From contig CAKQNH010000083.1 of the NCBI GenBank assembly GCA_934255105.1, positions 1-10,859 on the forward strand: a DNA stretch of 10,859 nucleotides, in the 5' to 3' direction. Each line of letters opens with the position of its first letter. Position 1 is the stretch's first letter. Made by a program: the position numbers and the translations under genes. The stretch is from an uncultured Pirellulaceae bacterium (GTDB taxonomy: Bacteria > Planctomycetota > Planctomycetia > Pirellulales > Pirellulaceae). This document shows, piece after piece, positions 1 to 7,271 of this stretch. A model generated the notes under the pieces. The model was not told the DNA's origin and searched no databases. It worked only from the letters and a program-made list of their open reading frames with translations.

Positions 1-26
1 AAAGACAGTCCGTACTGCCAGAGGAC

Positions 27-1517
27 TTAGGCCAGCCACTGCTGGATCACATTCCCGGCGACGTCGGTCAAGCGAAAATCGCGGCCCTGGTCGCGATGGG
101 TTAGCTTGAGGTGATCCAATCCGAAGAGATGCAACATAGTCGCGTGGAAGTCATTCATCGAAACAGGATCGCGGGTCACGCTCCAACCTATTTCGTCGGT
201 TTCGCCGTAGACCTGTCCGCCTTGAATGCCGCCGCCCGCCATCCACAGGTTGAATGCAAATGGATGATGGTCTCGACCCGTGTTCGCCTGGCGACCATTG
301 CGATTCTCACCCAATGGTGTTCGGCCAAATTCAGCCCCCCACACCACCAATGTGCTGTCCAACAGGCCACGCTGCTTCAGATCTTTGAGCAGCGCAGCAA
401 TGGGCTGGTCCACTACCCAACTGTTATATCGCAGGTCTTGCTCCAAATCGCTGTGCTGATCCCAGGCTTCGTAAATGACATTGATAAAGCGGACACCGCG
501 CTCGACCATGCGGCGAGCCAACAGACAGTTCCTGGCAAAGGACAAATGCGCATCGGCAACATTGCCGCGCCCAGTGGCTTGCGGGTGTTGCGGTCGACCA
601 ACTCCATACTGATCCAGCGTCGAAGCTGACTCGCCCGCAAAATCGATCAATTCAGGTGCAGCGGATTGCATCCGGAACGCCAGTTCGTAGCTCGCGATAC
701 GACTTGCGATCTCAGGATCTTGCATTTCGCGGAGATGACTTTCATTCAACGCTTTGAGCGTATCCAATCCTCGGCGTTGCAATTCATCGGGCAGTCCGTC
801 TGGATTGGTCAAGTTCAGAACGGGTTCCCCTTCACTGCGAAACACAACTCCCGCATAGTGCGATGGTAGAAAGCCGCTCGACCAGAGCGAAGCTCCACCG
901 CTCGACCCTCGGCCGCTGGTCAACACGACATAGCCGGGTAAATTCTGTGACTCCGACCCTAGACCATAAGTCAGCCAACTGCCGACTGTGGGCAACCCAA
1001 ACGTGGCTCGTCCACAGCTCAACAGCAACTGGCCAGGATGGTGATTAAACTGCTCCGAATGCATCGAGCGGACCATCAGGATATCGTCGGCGCAGGTCGC
1101 AATGTTCGGTAGGAAATCGGAGAAGTCCATGCCGCATTCGCCGTGCTTGGACCACTTTCGCGGCGAGCCCATGAGCACGGCGGACTCCTTCTTGATGAAA
1201 GCGAATCGCACCTTGTCCAACATTTCGGTAGGCAAAGGTTGGCCATGGAGTTCGTTGAGCTTCGGCTTAGGCTCGAACAAATCCAATTGCGACGGTGCTC
1301 CCGCTTGAAGCAGGAAAATACAGTTCTTGGCTTTTGGAGCAAAGTGCGGAGCCTTTTCTGCCAAGGCGTTCACCAACGCGCTGGAGGGCTCGGCCGCAGT
1401 AACCCTCTTTTCGTCAGCTTGCAGCAACGCCAACACCGCGGCCGCGCCAAGCCCGCTGGCGGACGTAGTTAAAAACTCACGCCGAGAATTTTCAATCGCA
1501 CTTTCGTAGCGTGACAT
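27..1517 (-). CDS. DUF1501 domain-containing protein, Tat-exported
   Basis: This is a 496-residue protein of the DUF1501 family, which has an alkaline phosphatase/sulfatase-like fold. Its biochemical role is unproven; in planctomycetes it is nearly always the partner of a PSD1/cytochrome protein. The N-terminus carries a twin-arginine signal (SRREFL at residues 11-16, then a Gly/Ala/Leu-rich stretch), so export through Tat to the periplasm is likely. Family-typical blocks are visible: NCIFLLQAGAPSQLDLF near the start, FNHHPGQ, WGAEFGRTP, GRDHHPFAFN and HATMLHLFGLDH near the C-terminus. I chose the start at 1517. It lies 7 bases after the stop of the upstream gene and has AGGTG just ahead of it, and it puts the Tat motif at a normal distance. 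An in-frame ATG at 1547 would add 10 residues and overlap the upstream gene. The gene is complete at its C-terminus and probably cotranscribed with its upstream neighbour. Confidence 0.93.
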   Translation of the reverse strand: MSRYESAIENSRREFLTTSASGLGAAAVLALLQADEKRVTAAEPSSALVNALAEKAPHFAPKAKNCIFLLQAGAPSQLDLFEPKPKLNELHGQPLPTEMLDKVRFAFIKKESAVLMGSPRKWSKHGECGMDFSDFLPNIATCADDILMVRSMHSEQFNHHPGQLLLSCGRATFGLPTVGSWLTYGLGSESQNLPGYVVLTSGRGSSGGASLWSSGFLPSHYAGVVFRSEGEPVLNLTNPDGLPDELQRRGLDTLKALNESHLREMQDPEIASRIASYELAFRMQSAAPELIDFAGESASTLDQYGVGRPQHPQATGRGNVADAHLSFARNCLLARRMVERGVRFINVIYEAWDQHSDLEQDLRYNSWVVDQPIAALLKDLKQRGLLDSTLVVWGAEFGRTPLGENRNGRQANTGRDHHPFAFNLWMAGGGIQGGQVYGETDEIGWSVTRDPVSMNDFHATMLHLFGLDHLKLTHRDQGRDFRLTDVAGNVIQQWLA

Positions 1518-1524
1518 AGCGCAC

Positions 1525-4500
1525 CTATTCGCGAGTGATGAACTCATCCAAATTGATCATAATTCGAGCCGTTGCAATCCAAGCGGCATTGTTCTCGGAG
1601 GGCGAGCCTTCCACGGCAAACGCACCGATCAGCTTCTGAGCTTCCAGCGGGTGATCTGCATACCAATCACGAGTGGCTAGCCATAGGCCGGTCAATTCCT
1701 GCAGTTCACCAGCATTTGGCTTCCTGGCCAAGCACATCTGAAAAGCGGCTGCGAGTCGCGACGCTTCGTCCTCAATTTCAGGCAAAGCCATGACTCGCCT
1801 TGCAAACGCTCGGGACGCATCAGCAAACGAAGCATTGTTCAACCCGATCAAGGCTTGCAACGGAGTGTTAGACTTGCTGCGTTCGACGCACGTCAGGTTC
1901 GCATCGGGACAATCAAACGTGATCAAGTTGGGATGAGGCGAAGTGCGTTTGAAGAACGTATACATTGCACGACGATACTGATCGCCTGCCTTGGATTCGT
2001 TCCACTTGAAGTTGCCCGCGTAGCTCAGCTCAGCGACTCCTGGGGGCAGTGCCGGAAACACACTGGGGCCGCCAATCTTGTGCACCAGCAATCCAGACAC
2101 CTGCAGGCTAATGTCGCCAACGACCTCCGCCTCGACACGCAGTCGGTTTTGCCTACCCAGAAATTGGTTCTGCGGGTCGCTGGCCAGCATGGCTTCGCTC
2201 TGCTTTGACGACTGCCGATACGTTGCCGACATAACCATCAGTTTGATCAGCTCCTTTCGCGACCAAGCTGGGTTGCCGGTGTCCCCTGCATCAATAAACT
2301 CGGTTGCCAGCCAATCGAGCAATTCAGGGTGAGTTGGTGGGTCGCCTCGAACCCCAAAATCATTCGCCGTCTTTACGATACCCCTCCCAAACAAGTGCCG
2401 CCAAACGTGATTGACGGTCACACGTGGTGTGAGAGGGTTGTCGGGAGACACGAGCCATTGTGCCAGGTCGAGCCGATCTGGTCGCGAAGCCTGGGGCTGG
2501 CGTGATGTCAGCGGCGGCAACGTCGCGAAGCCTGCGGGGACAATTTCAGCCTCGACCATAGGCTCTAGAAACTCCCCCCTTCGCAATACAAATGTCCGCC
2601 GCTGGTCTTGCTCGCGTTGTACGATCACCCTCGCTTGCAACTCCGGTTTCGCCGGCTCCTTCTTCATGAGGTCGTCGAGTTGTTGGATCAGCTCGCTGGT
2701 CGATTTATCGATCCGGCTGAAGTGCTCGAGCAATTCTTTGCGTTGACCCTCGTTGCGATCTTCAGCGGCGATGGCAAGCACTTTGGCAATACTCGCGGGA
2801 ATTTTTAGCTCGGGTTCCATGCCGGATTGCAATGACAGCTTGAATCGCCCCAGCGTATGTTGCTTCCCATACTGCTGGCTCAGGCGAATGCGTATGAAGC
2901 TGGCCTTGGACGGCTGCAGTGGCTCGCTCAACGAGAATTCGGCCCAATGGTCTTGGCCATACTCTGACCCGATCGCCCAGTCCGATTTTTCATCTTCATC
3001 GATCGCGTCCTTAGCCAACCATGGTCGACCCGCTTGCTCGTGATCTGCTTTGGCGGAATCGAACTTGAGACGGATCGAATGTGCAAAGTCCTCGGTTTCA
3101 GAGACTTCTGCTGTAAGATCCGACAAAACGAAATTTCCGTGCGCGACTCGGCCAGGCCCCTTAGCCGGTAGCGAATTGTCGGCCAGCACGTCCAAGCGTA
3201 TGGTATTAAATTCGCTTGCGGGAATCTTTCCGACAATCGAATAGATTGCTGTTTCAGGATTCTCGCCCGTCACCAAGAATGAACCGTCGGGTTGTAGTTC
3301 GAAGTTAATGCTTCCATCCCCGCTGGCCTTGGCTTCAATCAATGACTCTCGCACCAGCGGATTTGCTGAGGATCTCTCGAGGATTTGCTTGGCCTGTTCC
3401 TCCCAGGCCGAAAGCGCGGGACCAAGCTCAGCCTGTTTTTCTAGCAACTTGGCCTTCAACGAATCAACTTTGGATTGATGCACTCCCTTGAACTCTTGAT
3501 AGGCGGCTACTTCCGCGAGTGACTTGGGGACGGCGTGCGTGGCTTCGTCGCCGTTGTTGTAGAACGCAAACAGTTGGTAATATTCACGCTGGGTAATGGC
3601 ATCGTACTTGTGAGTGTGGCAGCGTGCGCAGCCAACCGTGAGCCCCAGCCACACCGCGCCAGTCGTTTCAGTGCGATCAAAACAAGCTTCCACACGGAAT
3701 TGTTCTTGGTCGGCTCCGCCTTCAGTATTGGTCAAGGTCTGGCGGTGAAACGCGGTTGCCAACTTCTGCATGTCGGTCGCGTTCGGCAGTAGATCGCCCG
3801 CCAACTGTTCGATTGTAAATTGGTCGAAGGGCATGTCGCTATTGATCGCGTCGATGACCCAATCCCGCCAGCGGTAGGCATCTGGGCGCGGGTTGTCCTT
3901 TTCATAACCATCCGAGTCCGCGTAGCGAGCCATGTCCAGCCAATGTCGCCCCCAGCGCTCACCAAAATGCGGTGAATTCAACAGTCGGTCCACCAGCAGC
4001 TCGTAGGCATTGGGACGGTCGTCGTTTAGAAACGATTCGGTTTCAGCGATCGACGGCAGCAATCCGAGCAGGTCCAAGCTCAGCCTGCGGATCAAGGTCG
4101 TGCGTTCGGCTTCGGGCGAGGGCTGCAAACCTCGTTCTTCGAGTTTCGCGAAGATGAAGTGATCGATCCCATTGATGGCCCAGCCATGGTCGTTGGTTTC
4201 GGGTAGTGCGCTGCGATGCAATGGTTGATAAGCCCAATGGCTGTTCAAACCGCTTTCCTGCAGTGAAGAGTCAGGCCACTTGGCACCGCCATCGATCCAA
4301 GCTCGCAGCATGTCGATCTGCTCGTGGGACAGCGGCTCCCCTTCAGGCGGCATGAGCTCATCGGGATCGACGGCCGATACCAATTCAATCAAACGACTAC
4401 CAGCGGCATCACCGGGTCGGATCACTTTACCCGAGTCGCCCCCCAACAGCGCTGCACCCCGCACGTCCAACCTAAGTCCTGATTCTTGCTTTTCGCTCCC

Positions 4501-4656
4501 ATGACATGACCAGCAGTGCTGCTGTAGCAGCGGTTGGATGTCCTGGACATAATCAATCTTGGTTTGAGCGAGTGGCCGAGGATCAGCGGCGCTCGAAGCG
4601 AGCTGCGCCATCAACAGCACTAGCAACGCCAACGTCGAAACCGATGGTTGTTTCAT
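1525..4656 (-). CDS. PSD1 and planctomycete cytochrome c domain-containing protein (DUF1549/DUF1553)
   Basis: This is a large exported planctomycete protein of 1043 residues, a usual length for the family. In order it shows a Sec signal peptide (about 1-24), a planctomycete cytochrome c domain with haem motif CWSCH (48-52) and a possible axial Met in LMPPEG (Met102), and a DUF1549/PSCyt2 domain (about 160-370) with a second CxxCH motif, CARCH (343-347). A charged helical stretch follows from about 375 to 420, then a beta-rich insert (about 440-610), and finally the DUF1553/PSD1 domain (about 730-1000) containing NHVWRHLFGRGIV and ANLTCVERSKSNTPLQAL. The domain types come from family knowledge; redox or sugar-related roles have been proposed for such proteins, but the substrate is unknown. 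It forms an operon with the DUF1501 gene 7 bases downstream. No clear Shine-Dalgarno sequence precedes the ATG, and 78 bases separate it from the VOC gene upstream on the same strand. Confidence 0.95.
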   Translation of the reverse strand: MKQPSVSTLALLVLLMAQLASSAADPRPLAQTKIDYVQDIQPLLQQHCWSCHGSEKQESGLRLDVRGAALLGGDSGKVIRPGDAAGSRLIELVSAVDPDELMPPEGEPLSHEQIDMLRAWIDGGAKWPDSSLQESGLNSHWAYQPLHRSALPETNDHGWAINGIDHFIFAKLEERGLQPSPEAERTTLIRRLSLDLLGLLPSIAETESFLNDDRPNAYELLVDRLLNSPHFGERWGRHWLDMARYADSDGYEKDNPRPDAYRWRDWVIDAINSDMPFDQFTIEQLAGDLLPNATDMQKLATAFHRQTLTNTEGGADQEQFRVEACFDRTETTGAVWLGLTVGCARCHTHKYDAITQREYYQLFAFYNNGDEATHAVPKSLAEVAAYQEFKGVHQSKVDSLKAKLLEKQAELGPALSAWEEQAKQILERSSANPLVRESLIEAKASGDGSINFELQPDGSFLVTGENPETAIYSIVGKIPASEFNTIRLDVLADNSLPAKGPGRVAHGNFVLSDLTAEVSETEDFAHSIRLKFDSAKADHEQAGRPWLAKDAIDEDEKSDWAIGSEYGQDHWAEFSLSEPLQPSKASFIRIRLSQQYGKQHTLGRFKLSLQSGMEPELKIPASIAKVLAIAAEDRNEGQRKELLEHFSRIDKSTSELIQQLDDLMKKEPAKPELQARVIVQREQDQRRTFVLRRGEFLEPMVEAEIVPAGFATLPPLTSRQPQASRPDRLDLAQWLVSPDNPLTPRVTVNHVWRHLFGRGIVKTANDFGVRGDPPTHPELLDWLATEFIDAGDTGNPAWSRKELIKLMVMSATYRQSSKQSEAMLASDPQNQFLGRQNRLRVEAEVVGDISLQVSGLLVHKIGGPSVFPALPPGVAELSYAGNFKWNESKAGDQYRRAMYTFFKRTSPHPNLITFDCPDANLTCVERSKSNTPLQALIGLNNASFADASRAFARRVMALPEIEDEASRLAAAFQMCLARKPNAGELQELTGLWLATRDWYADHPLEAQKLIGAFAVEGSPSENNAAWIATARIMINLDEFITRE

Positions 4657-4734
4657 GAAACCACTTCGATCGATAGTGAGGATTCCAGGCGGTTCGGTAG
4701 GAACAGATCAATAGAACGCACTTCACCGCGTTCA

Positions 4735-5112
4735 CTATAGCATTGAGTGAAGACCGATCATGTTCCCTTCGGTGTCTGATACCAAGGCGATGAAACCGTA
4801 TGGCCCAATTGCCATCTTTGGCTTGCAGATTTTTCCGCCAGCGGCTTCGACACGCGATGCCTCAACCGCGCAGTCTTCGCACGAGAAGTAGACCAGCGTT
4901 CCCATTCCACCCGACGGGCAGTCTTTCATCTTCGCAAGTGCGCCAGAAGCCCCCCCCGCTTCCATATCCATGGGAAATGCCAGCATCTCAAGCTCAGGGT
5001 CGGGCGATTCGAGCTTCATCAATTCGACGCCGAGAACGGTTTCGTAAAACTTCTTGGCGCGGTGCATGTCTTGGACGTAGATTTCAAACCAACCAACGGG
5101 ATTGCGGTTCAT
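4735..5112 (-). CDS. VOC family protein (glyoxalase/bleomycin-resistance fold)
   Basis: This is a 125-residue single-unit VOC protein, cytoplasmic because it has no signal or membrane segment. The N-terminus GWFEIYVQDMHRAKKFYE is the classic first beta-alpha unit of the fold. The second half has LVYFSCEDCAVEASRVEAAGG and ends DTEGNMIGLHSM, the usual last strand with a Gly/His pair near the metal site. This subfamily is widespread and its substrate is not known, so no reaction is assigned. I placed the start at 5112 rather than at the in-frame ATG at 5133, because GGAGA (5119-5123) sits 6 bases upstream of 5112 and homologues begin close to this point. The gene is divergent from the secreted protein at 5542 and lies 78 bases upstream of the PSD1 gene on the same strand, so readthrough into that operon is possible. 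Confidence 0.9.
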   Translation of the reverse strand: MNRNPVGWFEIYVQDMHRAKKFYETVLGVELMKLESPDPELEMLAFPMDMEAGGASGALAKMKDCPSGGMGTLVYFSCEDCAVEASRVEAAGGKICKPKMAIGPYGFIALVSDTEGNMIGLHSML

Positions 5113-5541
5113 ATCAGTTCTCCAGGCTTGCATTGAGGTAGTTCGGGCAAATCAAATAGTAATCAGCGAATGGCATTCGTGGTTAGTGTATCCGCCACAT
5201 CAGGTCAAAGCAACGGATTTGATGCTACGTACTCGCACTCAGCATCGCGGCACTCGCGCTCGATTCACTCATGCTAGCAACAGTTGACAGAGATCGTCCA
5301 CCGCCTGTTCGAAACCCATTCGAAACTGAGTGGCGCCTCATGCAGGCATAGATGAGGGACCTCCCCATAGCCTTCTGCGGCATTCTACGCAATTTCTTGC
5401 TTGAGAGTGATGACACCTCGGCATAGCCCAAAATTGGAACGCAGAATGCAGAAACCCGCAGAAGAGTTTGGGCGAGCTATCGAACGGTTCGATAGCATTT
5501 CAATCGCCCGCTTTTACATTTCTGGAGAAGGAGATTTTACG
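5113..5541. other. Divergent intergenic spacer
   Basis: This 429-base spacer lies between the divergent VOC gene and the secreted protein. No convincing gene was found on either strand. The frame of the downstream protein stays open back to 5401, but that extension resembles no signal peptide and lacks a ribosome binding site. The spacer must hold the promoters of both flanking genes, and I could not place either with confidence. It contains a perfect direct repeat TTCGAAAC at 5308-5315 and 5319-5326 (11-base period, one helical turn) and the dyad at 5476-5496. Confidence 0.6.
5476..5496. promoter_or_regulatory. 21-base dyad, candidate operator
   Basis: GCTATCGAAC and its exact reverse complement GTTCGATAGC flank a single central base, giving 10 perfect pairs. 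It lies 45 bases ahead of the ATG at 5542, where an operator or a 5' leader structure would sit. The one-base centre favours binding by a dimeric protein over an RNA hairpin, although a 7-pair stem with a 7-base loop could also form. No regulator is encoded nearby, so the function is inferred from symmetry and position only. Confidence 0.45.
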
Positions 5542-6441
5542 ATGACGTGGAACAGTGCTCGCTTCGTTTGTTGTGCGATTACTGCTTGCATGCTCTTGGT
5601 GCCAACGACCAAAGCCGACGATTCACCGTCGAAAAACAAGCCGCAGAACAAATCGCAGTCGCAAGCGACGCAACAGTGGATTGATCAATTATCGACCAAG
5701 GTGGAACTTACCAGCGATCAGCAGGACAAAATCCGCCAGCAACTCAAGGCAACTGATCAAAAGGTCTCGTCGACCTGGAAAAAGTTTGCTGAGGCGAATG
5801 CAAATCTGATCGCTATCGAAGCGACGATGTATGCCGCAATTGAGGATGGCATGGATGAACAACAAAAGCAGCAGTTCCGTGAGCGCCGCAAGGACATGCA
5901 GTCTTCCAGCAAGCAGGGGCAGAACAAGCAGTCAAAAGACAAGCCAGACCGTCAGCAGGCCGGCACAACGGACGCGACTGCGACCTTGCAGGCTGACAGT
6001 CAGAAGAATACTGACAATCAAAAAACTGATGCGAGTCATCCTTCAGGCAAGCAGAAAGCGAATGCTTCGCGCGATGCATCAAACGTTGCATCAAACGATG
6101 CATCAAACAAAGTAAAGGGCAAAAAGCCGGCTCAACAAGCCGCCTCCAGGGGCCAAACTAACCAAAGCGATCCGGCCTATTTCTATGTGACGGAGATGAT
6201 CATTGTACCAGCTCAAAAATTGGCCAGCGATGTGCAAATGAACGATCAACAACGTCAACAGTGCGATCAGGCCTGCCAACAATTCCATAATAAGTTGCGT
6301 CAGGCCTACCGTGAAGTTCAACGCTATCACGATGAACTCGTGCAACTGGAAGCCGAGAAGCTGCGAGCGGTTGAAAGCGTGCTCAACGAGGCGCAGCTAA
6401 AGAAGCTCAAGGAAGATCGCTCGAGCGACCAAGCCAGCTAG
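5542..6441 (+). CDS. Secreted Gln/Lys-rich helical protein, two-part, function unknown
   Basis: This 299-residue protein belongs to no family I can name with certainty. Residues 1 to about 25 form a signal peptide with a hydrophobic core (CCAITACMLLVP) ending near KADD. Two predicted helical regions, about 40-115 and 210-295, are joined by a low-complexity linker rich in Gln, Lys, Ser, Asn and Asp, which suggests a hydrophilic, flexible spacer. Each helical half has a similar block: LTSDQQDKIRQQL at 56-68 in the first and MNDQQRQQCDQACQQF in the second, followed by LNEAQLKKLKED. These resemble the LTxxQ signature of Spy/CpxP-type periplasmic proteins, but the match is weak and is my inference. 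The start at 5542 is supported by AAGGAG (5528-5533) 8 bases upstream and by the signal peptide beginning there; an in-frame ATG at 5401 has neither. A 12-base in-frame repeat lies in the linker, and a strong hairpin follows the stop by 45 bases. Confidence 0.85.
   Translation: MTWNSARFVCCAITACMLLVPTTKADDSPSKNKPQNKSQSQATQQWIDQLSTKVELTSDQQDKIRQQLKATDQKVSSTWKKFAEANANLIAIEATMYAAIEDGMDEQQKQQFRERRKDMQSSSKQGQNKQSKDKPDRQQAGTTDATATLQADSQKNTDNQKTDASHPSGKQKANASRDASNVASNDASNKVKGKKPAQQAASRGQTNQSDPAYFYVTEMIIVPAQKLASDVQMNDQQRQQCDQACQQFHNKLRQAYREVQRYHDELVQLEAEKLRAVESVLNEAQLKKLKEDRSSDQAS
6073..6108 (+). repeat. In-frame 12-base tandem repeat (3 copies)
   Basis: Three consecutive 12-base units, GATGCATCAAAC, GTTGCATCAAAC and GATGCATCAAAC, encode DASN-VASN-DASN (residues 178-189) in the linker of the secreted protein. 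The unit is a multiple of three, so changes in copy number would lengthen or shorten the linker without breaking the frame. Confidence 0.85.
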
Positions 6442-6485
6442 GAGACTGGTAGCTGTCGGCAACCTTGAATCTTGCGCAGGCTATT

Positions 6486-6515
6486 ACCTAGCGTCCCCCA
6501 AAAGGGACGCTAGGT
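6486..6515 (+). terminator. 12-pair perfect hairpin after the secreted-protein gene
   Basis: ACCTAGCGTCCC (6486-6497) pairs perfectly with GGGACGCTAGGT (6504-6515) around the 6-base loop CCAAAA. It starts 45 bases after the stop at 6441, as a transcription terminator would. No run of T follows, so it is not a canonical intrinsic terminator. It could instead be a 3'-end stabilising structure or one copy of a dispersed intergenic repeat. Confidence 0.55.
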
Positions 6516-6543
6516 TACGAAGCAGGGGGGCGGAGGCTGAAGC

Positions 6544-6585
6544 CATCGCATGGCGGCTTGCATCGCAGTTGACGCATGCATCGCA
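6544..6585 (+). repeat. Three CATCGCA direct repeats
   Basis: CATCGCA occurs at 6544-6550, 6561-6567 and 6579-6585, at spacings of 17 and 18 bases. The last two copies extend to the 10-base repeat TGCATCGCAG. They lie about 100 to 145 bases ahead of the gene at 6688. Regular spacing near one and a half helical turns could reflect protein binding sites, but chance cannot be excluded for so short a unit. Confidence 0.35.
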
Positions 6586-6687
6586 GCGGGTGGGAAAACT
6601 GGAGAGCTGTTTACTCAGATCCCTATTGGGAATTGGCGCGAAAATTGCGGTATGCTCTGAAAAACTTTCTCGCTTGAGGAATTGCCA

Positions 6688-7095
6688 ATGACTGCGCTAC
6701 AAACTCTTCCGTCAGTCCCATCTTCAATTCCGCCGCTAGGTGCGATCTCGGCTCCTCGCCAGCCTGCAAGTCGCAAAATCCCAGTGCATCCGTTAGACCA
6801 ACAAGGTGTCCGTGGAGAATGGTTTACTCGGGGAATCGCAGAATCCAACTGCGCCCTCTTTCATGCGTCGTTGTACCCAGTTCTACCACAGCTCAATGAC
6901 AAAATCCAAGGTTGGTTAATAGCGCACCATGCTGATCCTTCAATGGCCAGCGATCAATCCAAAATCGCGAGCTTGAGCTTGGGTGTGATTGTCTTGGCGT
7001 TTGAGCAGCGCCATCAATGGCGTCAGGATCAAACGGTTCTGCTCTGGCTCGCAAGCTTCATTCCTGCCGCCTGTGCCGCAGAGGAATCTACGTAG
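6688..7095 (+). CDS. Hypothetical protein, 135 residues
   Basis: I do not recognise this protein. It has a Pro/Ser/Ala-rich N-terminal third (about 1-35), then a region with GEWFTRGIAESNCALFHASLYPVL and a more helical C-terminal half containing LGVIVLAFEQRHQW and TVLLWLASFIPAACAAEE. No signal peptide, clear membrane segment or catalytic motif is evident. The start at ATG 6688 is supported by GAGGA (6676-6680) with a 7-base spacer; an in-frame TTG at 6682 is too close to that site. A poor promoter-like pair, TTGGGA (6626-6631) and TATGCT (6651-6656) with 19 bases between, lies upstream. The gene converges with the YCII/PhnB cluster, with a hairpin between the two ends. It may be lineage-specific. 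The Shine-Dalgarno sequence and the uninterrupted frame are the main reasons to believe it is real. Confidence 0.6.
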   Translation: MTALQTLPSVPSSIPPLGAISAPRQPASRKIPVHPLDQQGVRGEWFTRGIAESNCALFHASLYPVLPQLNDKIQGWLIAHHADPSMASDQSKIASLSLGVIVLAFEQRHQWRQDQTVLLWLASFIPAACAAEEST

Positions 7096-7137
7096 CTCTG
7101 CATTTTTAGGTAGAGCAGGTGTAGGCAACTGGGCTGA

Positions 7138-7158
7138 CGAAAGTCTTGGCGACTTCCG
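7138..7158. repeat. Hairpin between convergent genes
   Basis: CGAAAGTC (7138-7145) pairs with GACTTCCG (7151-7158) around TTGGC, giving 8 positions with one A-C mismatch. It lies between the stops of two convergent genes (7095 and 7272) and could act as a bidirectional 3'-end structure. No T tract accompanies it. The sequence looks to me like a small intergenic repeat of planctomycete genomes, but this is an impression from memory and not a verified match. Confidence 0.4.
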
Positions 7159-7271
7159 CTACCCTTGAAACCTTGTGACCCTACAAATTTACAGCCTATG
7201 CGGGACAATAAACGGTTTTGCGCTTCGCCATCCACGGTGTCTCAGTGGTTGAATCGAGCTGATTGATCTCA

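Noticed and set aside
111..629. Plus-strand open frame of 172 codons opposite the DUF1501 gene
   Set aside because: It is the antisense shadow of a strongly conserved gene and has no family-like content of its own.
27..4656. PSD1/DUF1501 pair considered as a novel system
   Set aside because: This gene pair is very common in planctomycetes, so only its domain details are reported.
5225..5431. Minus-strand open frame of 68 codons in the divergent spacer
   Set aside because: It is Ser/Arg-rich low-complexity sequence with no ribosome binding site or recognisable family. It more likely reflects base composition.
5401..5541. N-terminal extension of the secreted protein from the ATG at 5401
   Set aside because: It would bury the signal peptide at residue 48 onward and has no ribosome binding site, whereas 5542 has AAGGAG at 8 bases.
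6615..6848. Minus-strand open frame of 77 codons
   Set aside because: It overlaps the start of the plus-strand gene at 6688 and has a poor start and no motifs.
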